NCBI GenBank assembly: GCA_036654095.1
Contig: JAVVSR010000001.1
Span: forward strand, 1-64,000
Direction of reading: 5' to 3'
Origin: JAVVSR01 sp036654095
Lineage (GTDB): Bacteria > Bacillota > Clostridia > Christensenellales > CAG-917
DNA length: 64,000 bases
Positions 27,135 to 35,175 of this stretch are shown piece by piece. The notes beneath the pieces are model-generated. The model had not been told where the DNA came from. It saw only the letters and a program-made list of their open reading frames with translations, and searched no databases. A program made the position numbers and the translations under genes. Numbering within the stretch: position 1 is the stretch's first letter; each line of letters starts with the position of its first letter.

Positions 27135-27239
27135 ATGATTTTATTGCGCTGTTAAAAAAAATGCCGTCAAAAAATTGTTAATATAAATTAAATTCTTATA
27201 GTTTGCAATTATCCGCATATAATAACTGTTGAGGTGGCT

Positions 27240-27965
27240 ATGTGGTCAAATGTTATTAGCTTAGATAAAGGACAAAATTTAGAGTTTAAATTTATTGAAA
27301 ACGAGGTATCTAAAATAAGCGCGCTTTCAACTGCGATAGAGGAAAGTCCAAACCGAAAGTACTTGTATTTGGCTGGACTTTGCGACTATGCCGATGAAAT
27401 TCGAGTTAAACTTGAAAATATTATTGTTGAATACTTTTTGACGTACTATAAGTCGGAATATTTTATTAAAGTTTTAAATTTGACCGAAGTTAATCACGCT
27501 TTAGCGACGCTTGTGTCGACAATGGTTTGCATTGACCGCGAATTTGAACGGGCATTTGTTGTAAAGGAATTATCCAAGTTGTCAAGCTATGATTTAGACG
27601 GAATTTTTCATTTTCGTTTGCGTCCATTGCGAAACTCGTGGCTTGAAATGGCTCAAATGTGTAAAGAACTTTTTGCAATCGGCGCAGACGATACCGACAT
27701 ATTTAATGTAGTTTCGTATATATCCGCGACAGGCAATACTCGTGAGGTTATTTTGTCGTTGACATATGACAATGAATTTAAACTTAAAAATCTTAAAACT
27801 AACAGCATAGTGCCAATTTTAAAAGTATACGACAATGAGGAATTTGATGTTTTACACGCAATATTGGCAAATAAAGCGACTAAAATAGTTTTAGACGAAC
27901 AAATTTTATCAAAGCCAATGTTGAAAGCGTTGCACCGCATAATTAAAGTTAAAAAAGGCCTATAA
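27240..27965 (+). CDS. ytxC: YtxC-like sporulation protein
   Basis: 241 residues, mostly helical, no signal peptide. The central 'LDGIFHFRLRPLRNSWLEMAQM' (about 120-141) resembles the 'GF..FRL..Y...LE..' core of the YtxC family, and ytxC sits next to thrS in Bacillus and many Clostridia, as here. YtxC is associated with sporulation but its biochemical role is not known. I chose the ATG at 27240 because GAGG at 27231-27234 is five bases upstream; a GTG at 27234 overlaps that site. The family call is moderate, as similarity is partly inferred from the neighbour. Confidence 0.6.
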   Translation: MWSNVISLDKGQNLEFKFIENEVSKISALSTAIEESPNRKYLYLAGLCDYADEIRVKLENIIVEYFLTYYKSEYFIKVLNLTEVNHALATLVSTMVCIDREFERAFVVKELSKLSSYDLDGIFHFRLRPLRNSWLEMAQMCKELFAIGADDTDIFNVVSYISATGNTREVILSLTYDNEFKLKNLKTNSIVPILKVYDNEEFDVLHAILANKATKIVLDEQILSKPMLKALHRIIKVKKGL

Positions 27966-28155
27966 GTATAATTTCAAATAATAATATAAAGTTTACTTTT
28001 AAATATTAAATCCAATTTAACAAATCGATTGGCTAATTCGTAAAGTGTATAGAAGTATTTATGAAATAATTTAGCGCAATCAATTTTTGAAGTGGATAGT
28101 GAAAGTTTATAAAAAAGTTAAATTGGTAAATTAAAATAAAATATCGCGTTATTTC

Positions 28156-28184
28156 TTGACTTTAATTAGACATAATTATATAAT
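28156..28184 (+). promoter_or_regulatory. Promoter of the thrS T-box transcript
   Basis: TTGACT (28156-28161), 17-base spacer, TATAAT (28179-28184), just before the T-box leader. Confidence 0.8.
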
Positions 28185-28190
28185 ACAATA

Positions 28191-28390
28191 AATTAAGCAT
28201 TTAGTTGCAGTTTAGGACATGTACCTGTGCTCCACTGTTTACAGAGAGTTGCCATCGGCTGAGAGGCAATACAGCGCATTAGATATACCACCTAGGCACA
28301 TATTTTTTAATCAAGTGGCGGGGCAACCCGCAAGTAAGGTGGAACCGCGGTTACAATCGTCCTTGCAGAGTATCTCTGCAAGTTTTTTTA
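28191..28390 (+). promoter_or_regulatory. T-box leader controlling thrS
   Basis: A T-box riboswitch: it senses uncharged tRNA-Thr and switches between terminator and antiterminator. The signature AAGGTGGAACCGCGG is at 28336-28350. The stem I region precedes it, with two overlapping candidate Thr codons ACC at 28287-28292. A terminator hairpin CTTGCAGAG/CTCTGCAAG with a T run spans 28362-28388. The gene that follows is thrS, which fits an ACC specifier. A small reading frame inside this region is an artefact. Confidence 0.92.
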
Positions 28391-28483
28391 TTTATCGAGT
28401 TTTTTAGTTTTGTTTTTAACCTTATGAAGCAAAAAAAATAATACAATTTTAATATATTTGGTTTTATATAAAGAGAGGAAGCT

Positions 28484-30424
28484 ATGTTGAAAATTACTTT
28501 AAAAGATGGAAGCATTGTGGAAACTGAAGAAGGTTCACGTGTTATTGATGTCGCTAAGTCGATAAGCGAAGGGCTAGCTCGCGCCGCTTTGGCTGGTCGC
28601 GTAAACGGAAAACTGGTTGGCGTTACCGAAACGCTCAACGCTGACTGTTCATTAGATATTGTTACTTTTAGTGATGATGATGGTAAAAGTATATATCGGC
28701 ACACCTGTTCGCATATTTTAGCTCAGGCAGTTAAAAATATTTTCCCCACAGTTAAACTTGCAATAGGGCCGTCGATTTCAAATGGTTTTTACTATGATTT
28801 CGATTTCAAAACTCCAATTACCAAAGAGGACTTTGAAAAAATTGAAAAAGAAATGCAAAAAATTATTAAAGCTAATTTGCCTATTGAAAGGATTGATGTT
28901 TCAAAAGAAAAGGCAATCGAGTTTATGCGTGAAGCAGGCGAAAATTATAAAATTGAATTGATTGAGGAGTTGCCCGATGGCGAGGCTATTACTTTTTATA
29001 AGCAGGGCGATTTTACTGATTTGTGTCGTGGGCCACATCTTTCAAGCACAGGCAAAATAAAAGCTTTCAAGCTAACAAGTTTGACAGGCGCATATTGGAA
29101 GGGCAATGAAAACAATAAAATGTTATCGCGCATATATGGCACTGCGTTTGATAAAAAGGCCGATATGGATGCTTATTTGGAAGCAGTTGAGGAGGCTAAA
29201 CGTCGCGACCACAACAAAATAGGTCGTGAACTGGGCTATTTTATGACTGACGAGAATATTGGACAAGGGTTACCGTTATTGATGCCCAAAGGCGCAAAAC
29301 TTTTTCAAATATTGAACCGTTTTGTTGAGGACACCGAAGCTGAACGCGGATACTTAATGACGCGTACTCCATTGATGGCTAAAAGCGATTTGTACAAAAT
29401 TTCTGGCCACTGGGACCATTATCGCGATGGAATGTTTGTTATGGGCGACGAGGATAAAGGCGAGGAGGTTTACGCTTTGAGGCCAATGACCTGTCCTTTC
29501 CAATACACTATATACAATAACGGCCTAAAAAGTTATCGCGACCTACCTTTACGATATGGCGAAACATCAACATTATTTAGAAACGAGGCTTCAGGCGAAA
29601 TGCACGGGCTTATCCGCGTAAGGCAGTTTACAATTTCCGAAGGTCATTTGATTTGTATGCCTAGTCAGCTTGAGCAAGAGTTCAAAGGTTGTTTGGATTT
29701 GGCGCAATATATGCTTAAAAGTTTTGGATTATTGGAAGATGTGTCATATCGCTTTTCTAAGTGGGACCCCAAAAATCCTGATAAAAAGTTTATTGACGAT
29801 CCTAAAGAGTGGGCTTATGCCGAATCTGAGATGAAACGTATTCTTGACCATTTGGGAATTAAATACACCGAAGCTGTTGGCGAAGCGGCGTTTTATGGCC
29901 CAAAACTTGATATTCAAATCAAAAACGTCCACGGCAAAGAGGATACTATGATTACAATCCAAATCGATATGTTCTTAGCGGAGCGGTTTGATATGAGTTA
30001 TATTGACGAAAATGGCGACAAAATACGTCCATACATTATTCACCGTACTTCAATGGGCTGTTACGAGCGCACAATCGCGTTGCTTATTGAAAAGTATGCA
30101 GGCGCATTACCGACTTGGCTTAGTCCAACACAGGTCAGAGTGCTAAGTTTAACAGACAGGACGGCTGACGTCGCTAAAGAAACTTGCAAAAAATTAGCTA
30201 CGTTTGGTATTCGCGCAGAAACTGATGTGCGTGGTGAAAAAATTGGTTATAAAATCCGCGAAGCGCAACTTGAAAAAGTACCTTATATGTTGATTATTGG
30301 CGACAAAGAAGCGGAACAAGAATTGGTATCCGTACGTAGCCGAAAAGATGGCGACTTGGGGACTATGACTATTTTAGACTTTATGATGAAAATAGGAAAA
30401 GAAGTTAATGACAGGGTCTGCTAG
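28484..30424 (+). CDS. thrS: Threonyl-tRNA synthetase
   Basis: 646 residues, charges tRNA-Thr. The N-terminal TGS domain (about 1-62), the editing domain with 'HTCSHILAQAV' (about 73-83) and the second-additional domain end 'DLCRGPHL'. The class II catalytic core contains 'MTCPFQYTIYNN', 'RNEASGEMHGLIRVRQFT' (motif 2) and 'HRTSMGCYERTIALLIEKYAG' (motif 3). The anticodon-binding domain starts near 'LSPTQVRVLSLTD' (about 535). Length is normal. It is controlled by the T-box leader upstream; AGAGGAAG precedes the ATG. Confidence 0.97.
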   Translation: MLKITLKDGSIVETEEGSRVIDVAKSISEGLARAALAGRVNGKLVGVTETLNADCSLDIVTFSDDDGKSIYRHTCSHILAQAVKNIFPTVKLAIGPSISNGFYYDFDFKTPITKEDFEKIEKEMQKIIKANLPIERIDVSKEKAIEFMREAGENYKIELIEELPDGEAITFYKQGDFTDLCRGPHLSSTGKIKAFKLTSLTGAYWKGNENNKMLSRIYGTAFDKKADMDAYLEAVEEAKRRDHNKIGRELGYFMTDENIGQGLPLLMPKGAKLFQILNRFVEDTEAERGYLMTRTPLMAKSDLYKISGHWDHYRDGMFVMGDEDKGEEVYALRPMTCPFQYTIYNNGLKSYRDLPLRYGETSTLFRNEASGEMHGLIRVRQFTISEGHLICMPSQLEQEFKGCLDLAQYMLKSFGLLEDVSYRFSKWDPKNPDKKFIDDPKEWAYAESEMKRILDHLGIKYTEAVGEAAFYGPKLDIQIKNVHGKEDTMITIQIDMFLAERFDMSYIDENGDKIRPYIIHRTSMGCYERTIALLIEKYAGALPTWLSPTQVRVLSLTDRTADVAKETCKKLATFGIRAETDVRGEKIGYKIREAQLEKVPYMLIIGDKEAEQELVSVRSRKDGDLGTMTILDFMMKIGKEVNDRVC

Positions 30425-30658
30425 TTTTTAAATGTAACTATTTATAAGCTTTAAGCATAGGGCTAATTGGTGTTTTATAATAGAAACTACTTTGAGGCAT
30501 AAATTAGTATTGGAGTATGTATATATTATTGTAGATTAATATTTATCGATTAATTAATTTGCAAATTTTAATAATAAAAAACAATATTAATGCAATTTAA
30601 CTTAAATAAAGTATTTTGTTTATGATTAAATGTTTAGTAGGGAAATGATGTAAAATGC

Positions 30659-30687
30659 TTGACAACATCATTAAATATTGTTATCAT
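30659..30687 (+). promoter_or_regulatory. Promoter of the infC operon
   Basis: TTGACA (30659-30664), 17-base spacer, TATCAT (30682-30687). Confidence 0.75.
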
Positions 30688-30694
30688 AGCAAAG

Positions 30695-30808
30695 CAAGTA
30701 GAAACTATTCTCACCATCAGCAACTGAGCTAAATGGTTATTACACTTAAAAGCAGTATAATTTATGTGTATATATGTGGGTAGTTTATATAAGCTACCCA
30801 CTTTTTTT
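30695..30808 (+). promoter_or_regulatory. Structured leader with attenuator before infC (L20-leader type)
   Basis: Between promoter and infC lies a leader with 'CTATTCTCACCATC' near 30708-30719 and a strong terminator: GTGGGTAG (30776-30783) pairs with CTACCCAC (30794-30801) followed by seven T. In Firmicutes the infC-rpmI-rplT operon is repressed by ribosomal protein L20 binding its leader; position and terminator fit, but I cannot verify the L20-binding fold by eye. Confidence 0.7.
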
Positions 30809-30864
30809 GTGTGAATAAGTTGGCTTACGCCATATAATAAAACTTATTTAGGAGGATTATCACT

Positions 30865-31392
30865 ATAAAACCCGATAAAAGCAAAGATACTCAAATTAAT
30901 GAGCAAATCCGTGACCGCGAGGTCAGGTTAATTGGTTCCGATGGTTCTCAGTTAGGCATTATGAGCAGTCGTGACGCTTACAATCTAGCAGTTGAACAGG
31001 GGCTTGACCTTGTTAAGATTTCGCCCACAGCTGTACCGCCTGTTTGTAAAATTATTGACTATGGCAAGTTTTTATTCGACCAGAAAAAGCGCGAGAAAGA
31101 AGACGGCAAAAAACAAAGTTTTATTGAGTTGAAGGAAATTGGATTGTCGGCCACCATTGATGTTGGCGATATGAAAACGAAAGCAACGCAAACTATTAAG
31201 TTTTTGCAAAAAGGTTACAAAGTAAAGGTTGGGCTTAGGCTTAAAGGCAGGCAGATGCAACATACCGACATAGCGTTTAAAGTCGTTGAGGAGTTCTTGA
31301 CGATGCTTGAGGATTTGCATAAGGTTGATAAAGCAGCTAAACTAGAAGGCAGGACTATCAGTGTTTATATTTCTCCCGCCGCAGCAAAATAA
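30865..31392 (+). CDS. infC: Translation initiation factor IF-3, non-AUG start
   Basis: About 175 residues. IF-3 binds the 30S subunit, checks the start codon and prevents early 50S joining. The family N-domain 'INEQIRDREVRLIGSDGSQLGIM' is encoded upstream of the first ATG (30961), so an AUG start would remove most of the N-domain. AGGAGG (30850-30855) lies 9 bases before ATA at 30865, with ATC at 30859 and ATT at 30856 also in frame; ATA is the best spaced. Rare starts on infC are known to give autoregulation by IF-3. The C-domain has 'LVKISPTAVPPVCKIIDYGKFLF' and 'KVKVGLRLKGRQMQH'. rpmI follows after 44 bases. Confidence 0.93.
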   Translation: MKPDKSKDTQINEQIRDREVRLIGSDGSQLGIMSSRDAYNLAVEQGLDLVKISPTAVPPVCKIIDYGKFLFDQKKREKEDGKKQSFIELKEIGLSATIDVGDMKTKATQTIKFLQKGYKVKVGLRLKGRQMQHTDIAFKVVEEFLTMLEDLHKVDKAAKLEGRTISVYISPAAAK

Positions 31393-31436
31393 AAATAATT
31401 TCAATTATTTATATATAACATTTGGAGGACAAAGTT

Positions 31437-31631
31437 ATGCCTAAAATGAAAACGCGTAGCAGCGTAAAAAAACGCTTTAAAGTTTCCAAAACAGGGAACG
31501 TCAAAAGCTCGAAGATGGGCAGAAGGCACATCTTAACAAAAAAGAACACTAAGAGAAAACGCAATTTACGTAAAGGCGCTTACCTACGCGGTCAAGTTGC
31601 TGCAAACATCAAGCGTCAGCTCCCTTATTAA
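31437..31631 (+). CDS. rpmI: Ribosomal protein L35
   Basis: 64 residues, very basic, component of the 50S subunit. Start 'MPKMKTRSSVKKRFKV' is the family N-terminus, so the ATG at 31437 is correct (TGGAGGAC 8 bases upstream); an earlier in-frame start would add five residues overlapping the ribosome site. It lies between infC and rplT, the standard operon order. Confidence 0.97.
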   Translation: MPKMKTRSSVKKRFKVSKTGNVKSSKMGRRHILTKKNTKRKRNLRKGAYLRGQVAANIKRQLPY

Positions 31632-31649
31632 GCCAGGAGGTATTAGAAA

Positions 31650-32000
31650 ATGAGAATTAAAAGAGGCGTAAACGCCGTTAAAAAACGTAGAAAAATTTTG
31701 AAACAAGCTAAAGGCTATTGGGGTAGTAAAAGTAAACTTTACCGCGTAGCTCGTCAAGCGGTTATGAAATCGCAAAACTATTCATATATTGGCCGTAAAC
31801 TTAGAAAACGTGACTTTAGACAACTTTGGATTGCTCGTATCAATGCTGCGGCGCGCTTAAATGGTTTATCGTATAGCCGTTTTATGTTCGGCTTAAAAAA
31901 TGCAGGTATTGACCTAAACCGCAAAGTTTTGGCTGATATTGCAGTAAGCGATGCATCTGCTTTTACAGCATTATGTGAAAAGGCAAAGGCTTCATTATAA
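31650..32000 (+). CDS. rplT: Ribosomal protein L20
   Basis: 116 residues, normal length. L20 binds 23S rRNA early in 50S assembly and is the likely repressor of this operon. The conserved start 'MRIKRGVNAVKKRRKILKQAKGYWG' and 'ARINAAARLNGLSYSRFM' are present. AGGAGG is 10-15 bases upstream. Confidence 0.97.
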   Translation: MRIKRGVNAVKKRRKILKQAKGYWGSKSKLYRVARQAVMKSQNYSYIGRKLRKRDFRQLWIARINAAARLNGLSYSRFMFGLKNAGIDLNRKVLADIAVSDASAFTALCEKAKASL

Positions 32001-32010
32001 AAATCAATAT

Positions 32011-32039
32011 GAGCCTTCGTAAACCCGAAGGCTCTTTTG
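32011..32039 (+). terminator. Hairpin after rplT
   Basis: GAGCCTTCG (32011-32019) pairs with CGAAGGCTC (32026-32034), followed by TTTTGTT. It closes the infC operon, although the T run is short and the next start codon is only 12 bases beyond the stem. Confidence 0.75.
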
Positions 32040-32046
32040 TTAAGCT

Positions 32047-32790
32047 ATGGAAATTATAACCTCGACTGCCAACGAAAAAATTAAACTCATTAGAAAACTT
32101 TCCCAAAAAAAGTTTAGGGTTGAGCTTGGTCTTTATGTTGTCGAAGGCGTAAATATATTAAAGGATATGCCAACTACCGTTTTAGTTGATAGTTTTTTTG
32201 TAACTGAAGCTATGGTTGAAAAAACTAGTGATATCTATTTAAAGTTTTCGTGTTCGGTGAATGTTGTTACTGATGCGGTTATGAAAAGCATTTCCGATAC
32301 CGTTAGTCCTAGCGGGCTTTTGGCGGTTATTGAAATTCCGAAAAACTTGCCACGCGAAGGCAATGCTCTGGTTCTTGACAGAGTTTCAGATAGCGGCAAT
32401 GTTGGAACTTTAATTAGGACGGCAGTTTCGGCGGGCTTTTTAAATATTTACTTAATTAATTCGGCAGACGTTTATTGCAGTAAGGTTGCTCGCGCAAGCA
32501 TGGGTGGCATTTTTCGCGCAAACTTAATTGAGGTTTGTGAAGAAGAAGCTTTAAATATTTTGGCAAATTATCATTCTGTCGCTATGGATATGAGCGGTAT
32601 AAATATTTTTGATTTTACGCCAAAAGCACCTTTAGCTATCGTATTGGGCAGTGAGTCGTTGGGCGTATCTAAAAGGCTTATGCAAACGGCCGAAAATACG
32701 GTTTCGCTTAAAATGCAAAACGATATGGAGTCGCTAAATGTAGCGGTTGCAGGCGGTATTGCAATGTACGAGCTTAGCAAACATTTTTAA
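32047..32790 (+). CDS. TrmH/SpoU-family RNA 2'-O-methyltransferase
   Basis: 247 residues. It methylates ribose 2'-OH in rRNA or tRNA using SAM through the SPOUT trefoil knot. N-terminal substrate-binding domain (about 1-90, 'ITSTANEKIKLIRKLSQKKFR'), then SpoU motif 1 'LDRVSDSGNVGTLIRTA' (about 114-130), motif 2 'IVLGSESLGVSKRL' (about 199-212) and motif 3 'SLNVAVAGGIAMYEL' (about 228-242). It is often annotated RlmB-like, but the target nucleotide is unknown. No clear ribosome binding site precedes the ATG; a terminator hairpin lies right before it. Confidence 0.9.
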   Translation: MEIITSTANEKIKLIRKLSQKKFRVELGLYVVEGVNILKDMPTTVLVDSFFVTEAMVEKTSDIYLKFSCSVNVVTDAVMKSISDTVSPSGLLAVIEIPKNLPREGNALVLDRVSDSGNVGTLIRTAVSAGFLNIYLINSADVYCSKVARASMGGIFRANLIEVCEEEALNILANYHSVAMDMSGINIFDFTPKAPLAIVLGSESLGVSKRLMQTAENTVSLKMQNDMESLNVAVAGGIAMYELSKHF

Positions 32791-32833
32791 AATTAACTTA
32801 ACTTGACTTTGTCAGGTATCAAGGAGAGTATTT

Positions 32834-33568
32834 ATGAGTGGACACAGCAAATGGCATAATATTCAAGCAAAAAAAGGTAAAAGTGATGCAGCTAGAGGCA
32901 ATGTTTTTACTAAAATTGGTCGTGAAATAGCAATCGCAGTTAAGACAGGCGGAGCTGACCTAAATTCAAACTCTAAACTACGCGACGTAGTTGCAAAAGC
33001 AAAAGCTTGCAATATGCCTAACGACAATATTATGCGTGGCATAAAAAAAGCCGCAGGCGAAATGGACAGCGTAAATTACGAGGAAATGATATATGAGGGT
33101 TATGGCGCAGGTGGAGTAGCTTTTATTGTCGAAACACTTACTGACAATAAGAACCGAACTGCGGGTGATGTCAGACATATGTTTGATAAATTCGGTGGCG
33201 CTATGGGGCAATCTGGTTGTGTATCGTTTATGTTTAAGCGTCGTGGAGTTATAGTTATTGACAAAAATGCTATGAACGAAGATGACCTTATGATGTTAGC
33301 TATCGAGGCTGGCGCAGACGATATAAATACTGATGACGACGAGGTTTATGAAATTTTCACAATGCCCGCCGACTTAGGTACAATTAGAGAAGCTTTGGAA
33401 AAACAGGGCATTGAAATATTGTCAGCCGATATGGATATGTTGCCCGATAATGAAATTGTTCCAGAGGAAAAACATATAGCATCTCTTCAAAAATTTATTG
33501 AAAAACTTGATGAATTAGACGACGTCCAACGAGTTTTCCACAATGCAGTCCTTCCCGACGAGGAATAA
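32834..33568 (+). CDS. yebC: YebC/PmpR-family regulator
   Basis: 244 residues, three-domain YebC/TACO1 family protein. Members have been described as transcription regulators and as translation activators easing polyproline stalls. The conserved 'MSGHSKWHNIQAKKGKSDAARGNVFTKIGREI' start, 'DNIMRGIKKAAGEMD' and 'YEGYGAGGVAFIVETLTDNKNRT' are intact. Length is normal. AAGGAGAG precedes the ATG, and the next gene starts five bases after the stop. Confidence 0.95.
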   Translation: MSGHSKWHNIQAKKGKSDAARGNVFTKIGREIAIAVKTGGADLNSNSKLRDVVAKAKACNMPNDNIMRGIKKAAGEMDSVNYEEMIYEGYGAGGVAFIVETLTDNKNRTAGDVRHMFDKFGGAMGQSGCVSFMFKRRGVIVIDKNAMNEDDLMMLAIEAGADDINTDDDEVYEIFTMPADLGTIREALEKQGIEILSADMDMLPDNEIVPEEKHIASLQKFIEKLDELDDVQRVFHNAVLPDEE

Positions 33569-33572
33569 TTAT

Positions 33573-34814
33573 ATGGTTGAAATTTCTAAAATTTGTAAAA
33601 TTTCACGCGAGGCTAGCTTAAAGTTAGCCTCTTATACTACTTCAAATAAGAACCTAATTCTTGATGCAATAGCAAATGCGCTTGAAAGCAACACTGAACG
33701 GATTTTGGCGCAAAACGCACTTGACATTAAAAATTTAGACGTTAAAGATGCTGTTTTTGTTGATAGACTTACTTTAACCGCTGAAAAAATTAAAGCTATG
33801 TCAAATGGCGTTCGCTCTATTGTTCTACTTGCCGACCCAGTAGGAAAGGTTACTTCTAAGTGGACGCGGCCTAATGGCCTTGAAATTAAAAAAGTTCGCG
33901 CGCCACTAGGTGTTGTTGCCATTATTTACGAAGCTAGGCCTAATGTTACTGTTGATGCAGCGGCGCTTTGTATTAAAAGCGGCAACGCGGTTATTTTACG
34001 TGGCAGTAAAGGCGCAATAAATAGCAACAGAATATTGTTTGAAATTATGCAAACTTCAATTTGCCGTTTGGGATTTGACCCGAATATCGTTCAATTTATT
34101 GATGACATAAATCGAAATAGCGTTGATGAATTGTTGCTTCAAGACAAATATATTGATGTTATTATTCCGCGCGGCGGCGAGGCTTTAAAACATCACATTA
34201 TTGAAAATTCAAAAATTCCAGTGATAGCTTCGGCAGGCGGAAACTGCCATATTTTTGTTGAAAATTCGGCAAATTTCGATATGGCTGTAAATATTATTAT
34301 TAATGCGAAAGTTTCAAGGCCGTCAGTGTGTAACGCTACCGAACATATTCTTGTTGACGAAAATATCGCGAGCGCATTTATTCCTATTTGTGTAAATGCT
34401 TTAGCTAAAAACAACGTTCAAGTTAGAGGCGATAGTTATACTAAAGAACTTTGCAATGACGTTGAACTTATGGAAGAAAGTGACTTCTGCACTGAATATC
34501 TTTCGTTGAAAGCAAGTGTTAGTGTTGTTAAAAATGTTGATGAAGCTATTTGTCATATTAATGCGTTTGGGACAAAACACAGTGAAGCAATAATTTCAAA
34601 AAATGAAATGGCAATTAAACGGTTTCAAAAAGAGGTTGACGCAGCTGTCATATATGTAAATGCCAGTACTCGTTTTACCGATGGCTATGAATTTGGGTTT
34701 GGCGCAGAAATGGCTATTAGTACAAATAAATTGCACGCGCGAGGTCCATTGGGGCTTGAACAACTTACTTCTGAAAAATATTTAGTGGAAGGCGAAGGGC
34801 AAATAAGACGTTAA
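33573..34814 (+). CDS. proA: Glutamate-5-semialdehyde dehydrogenase (gamma-glutamyl phosphate reductase)
   Basis: 413 residues. It reduces gamma-glutamyl phosphate with NADPH to glutamate semialdehyde, the second step of proline synthesis. Visible are 'ARPNVTVDAAALCIKSGNAVILRG' (cofactor region), the catalytic cysteine in 'KVSRPSVCNATEHIL' and 'FGFGAEMAISTNKLHARGPLGLEQLTSEKYLVEG' at the end. I chose the ATG at 33573 since GAGGAA is 7 bases upstream; a start at 33543 lies inside yebC. proB is not adjacent. A terminator follows. Confidence 0.95.
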   Translation: MVEISKICKISREASLKLASYTTSNKNLILDAIANALESNTERILAQNALDIKNLDVKDAVFVDRLTLTAEKIKAMSNGVRSIVLLADPVGKVTSKWTRPNGLEIKKVRAPLGVVAIIYEARPNVTVDAAALCIKSGNAVILRGSKGAINSNRILFEIMQTSICRLGFDPNIVQFIDDINRNSVDELLLQDKYIDVIIPRGGEALKHHIIENSKIPVIASAGGNCHIFVENSANFDMAVNIIINAKVSRPSVCNATEHILVDENIASAFIPICVNALAKNNVQVRGDSYTKELCNDVELMEESDFCTEYLSLKASVSVVKNVDEAICHINAFGTKHSEAIISKNEMAIKRFQKEVDAAVIYVNASTRFTDGYEFGFGAEMAISTNKLHARGPLGLEQLTSEKYLVEGEGQIRR

Positions 34815-34873
34815 GTTTATTTACGTATAGTTTTTTTTATTAAATAACAAAAATATAAGACATTTTAATTTTG

Positions 34874-34905
34874 AAACAGCAGTAGCATAAACTGCTGTTT
34901 TTTAT
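34874..34905 (+). terminator. Terminator after proA
   Basis: AAACAGCAGT (34874-34883) pairs with ACTGCTGTTT (34891-34900), followed by TTTATTTT. Confidence 0.85.
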
Positions 34906-35104
34906 TTTAGTAAAATCCAATTAATAAATAGGTTAAATGGTTAGAAAAATCTAAATAATAAATGGATTAAATGGTTAGAAATACTTTTTGTTTAAATTAG
35001 CTGTAATTTTATGTGGATTTTTATAAAATATAAAGTAGCGATTGTACATAATAATTCAATATAAGTTAAGTCAATAATTGGTAGTGTTATATAAACAAAA
35101 AAAA
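34906..35104. other. AT-rich spacer with a two-copy repeat
   Basis: No gene. Two near-identical 25-base segments (34923-34947 and 34957-34981, core TTAAATGGTTAGAAA) lie 34 bases apart. Otherwise plain AT-rich sequence between two terminators. Confidence 0.45.
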
Positions 35105-35133
35105 TTAGCTAAGCATATAATATGCTTAGCTAA
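35097..35133 (-). terminator. Terminator of the proline-rich protein gene
   Basis: Perfect palindrome TTAGCTAAGCATA / TATGCTTAGCTAA (35105-35133) with eight A on the left, giving a T run on the reverse strand. Confidence 0.85.
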
Positions 35134-35175
35134 TCAAAAAATTTATGTTTAAAAATTTTGAATGTAAAACTAAAT

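Noticed and set aside
23117..27965. UPF0210-ACT, HAD, NYN and YtxC-like genes as one novel system
   Set aside because: Strands differ, each unit has its own promoter or terminator, and the YtxC-like gene is tied to thrS; they do not form an operon.
28219..28407. 62-residue frame upstream of thrS
   Set aside because: It coincides with the T-box leader and its terminator; the sequence is explained by RNA structure.
30961..31392. IF-3 starting at the first ATG
   Set aside because: It would delete most of the conserved N-terminal domain, which is encoded in frame just upstream behind a strong AGGAGG.
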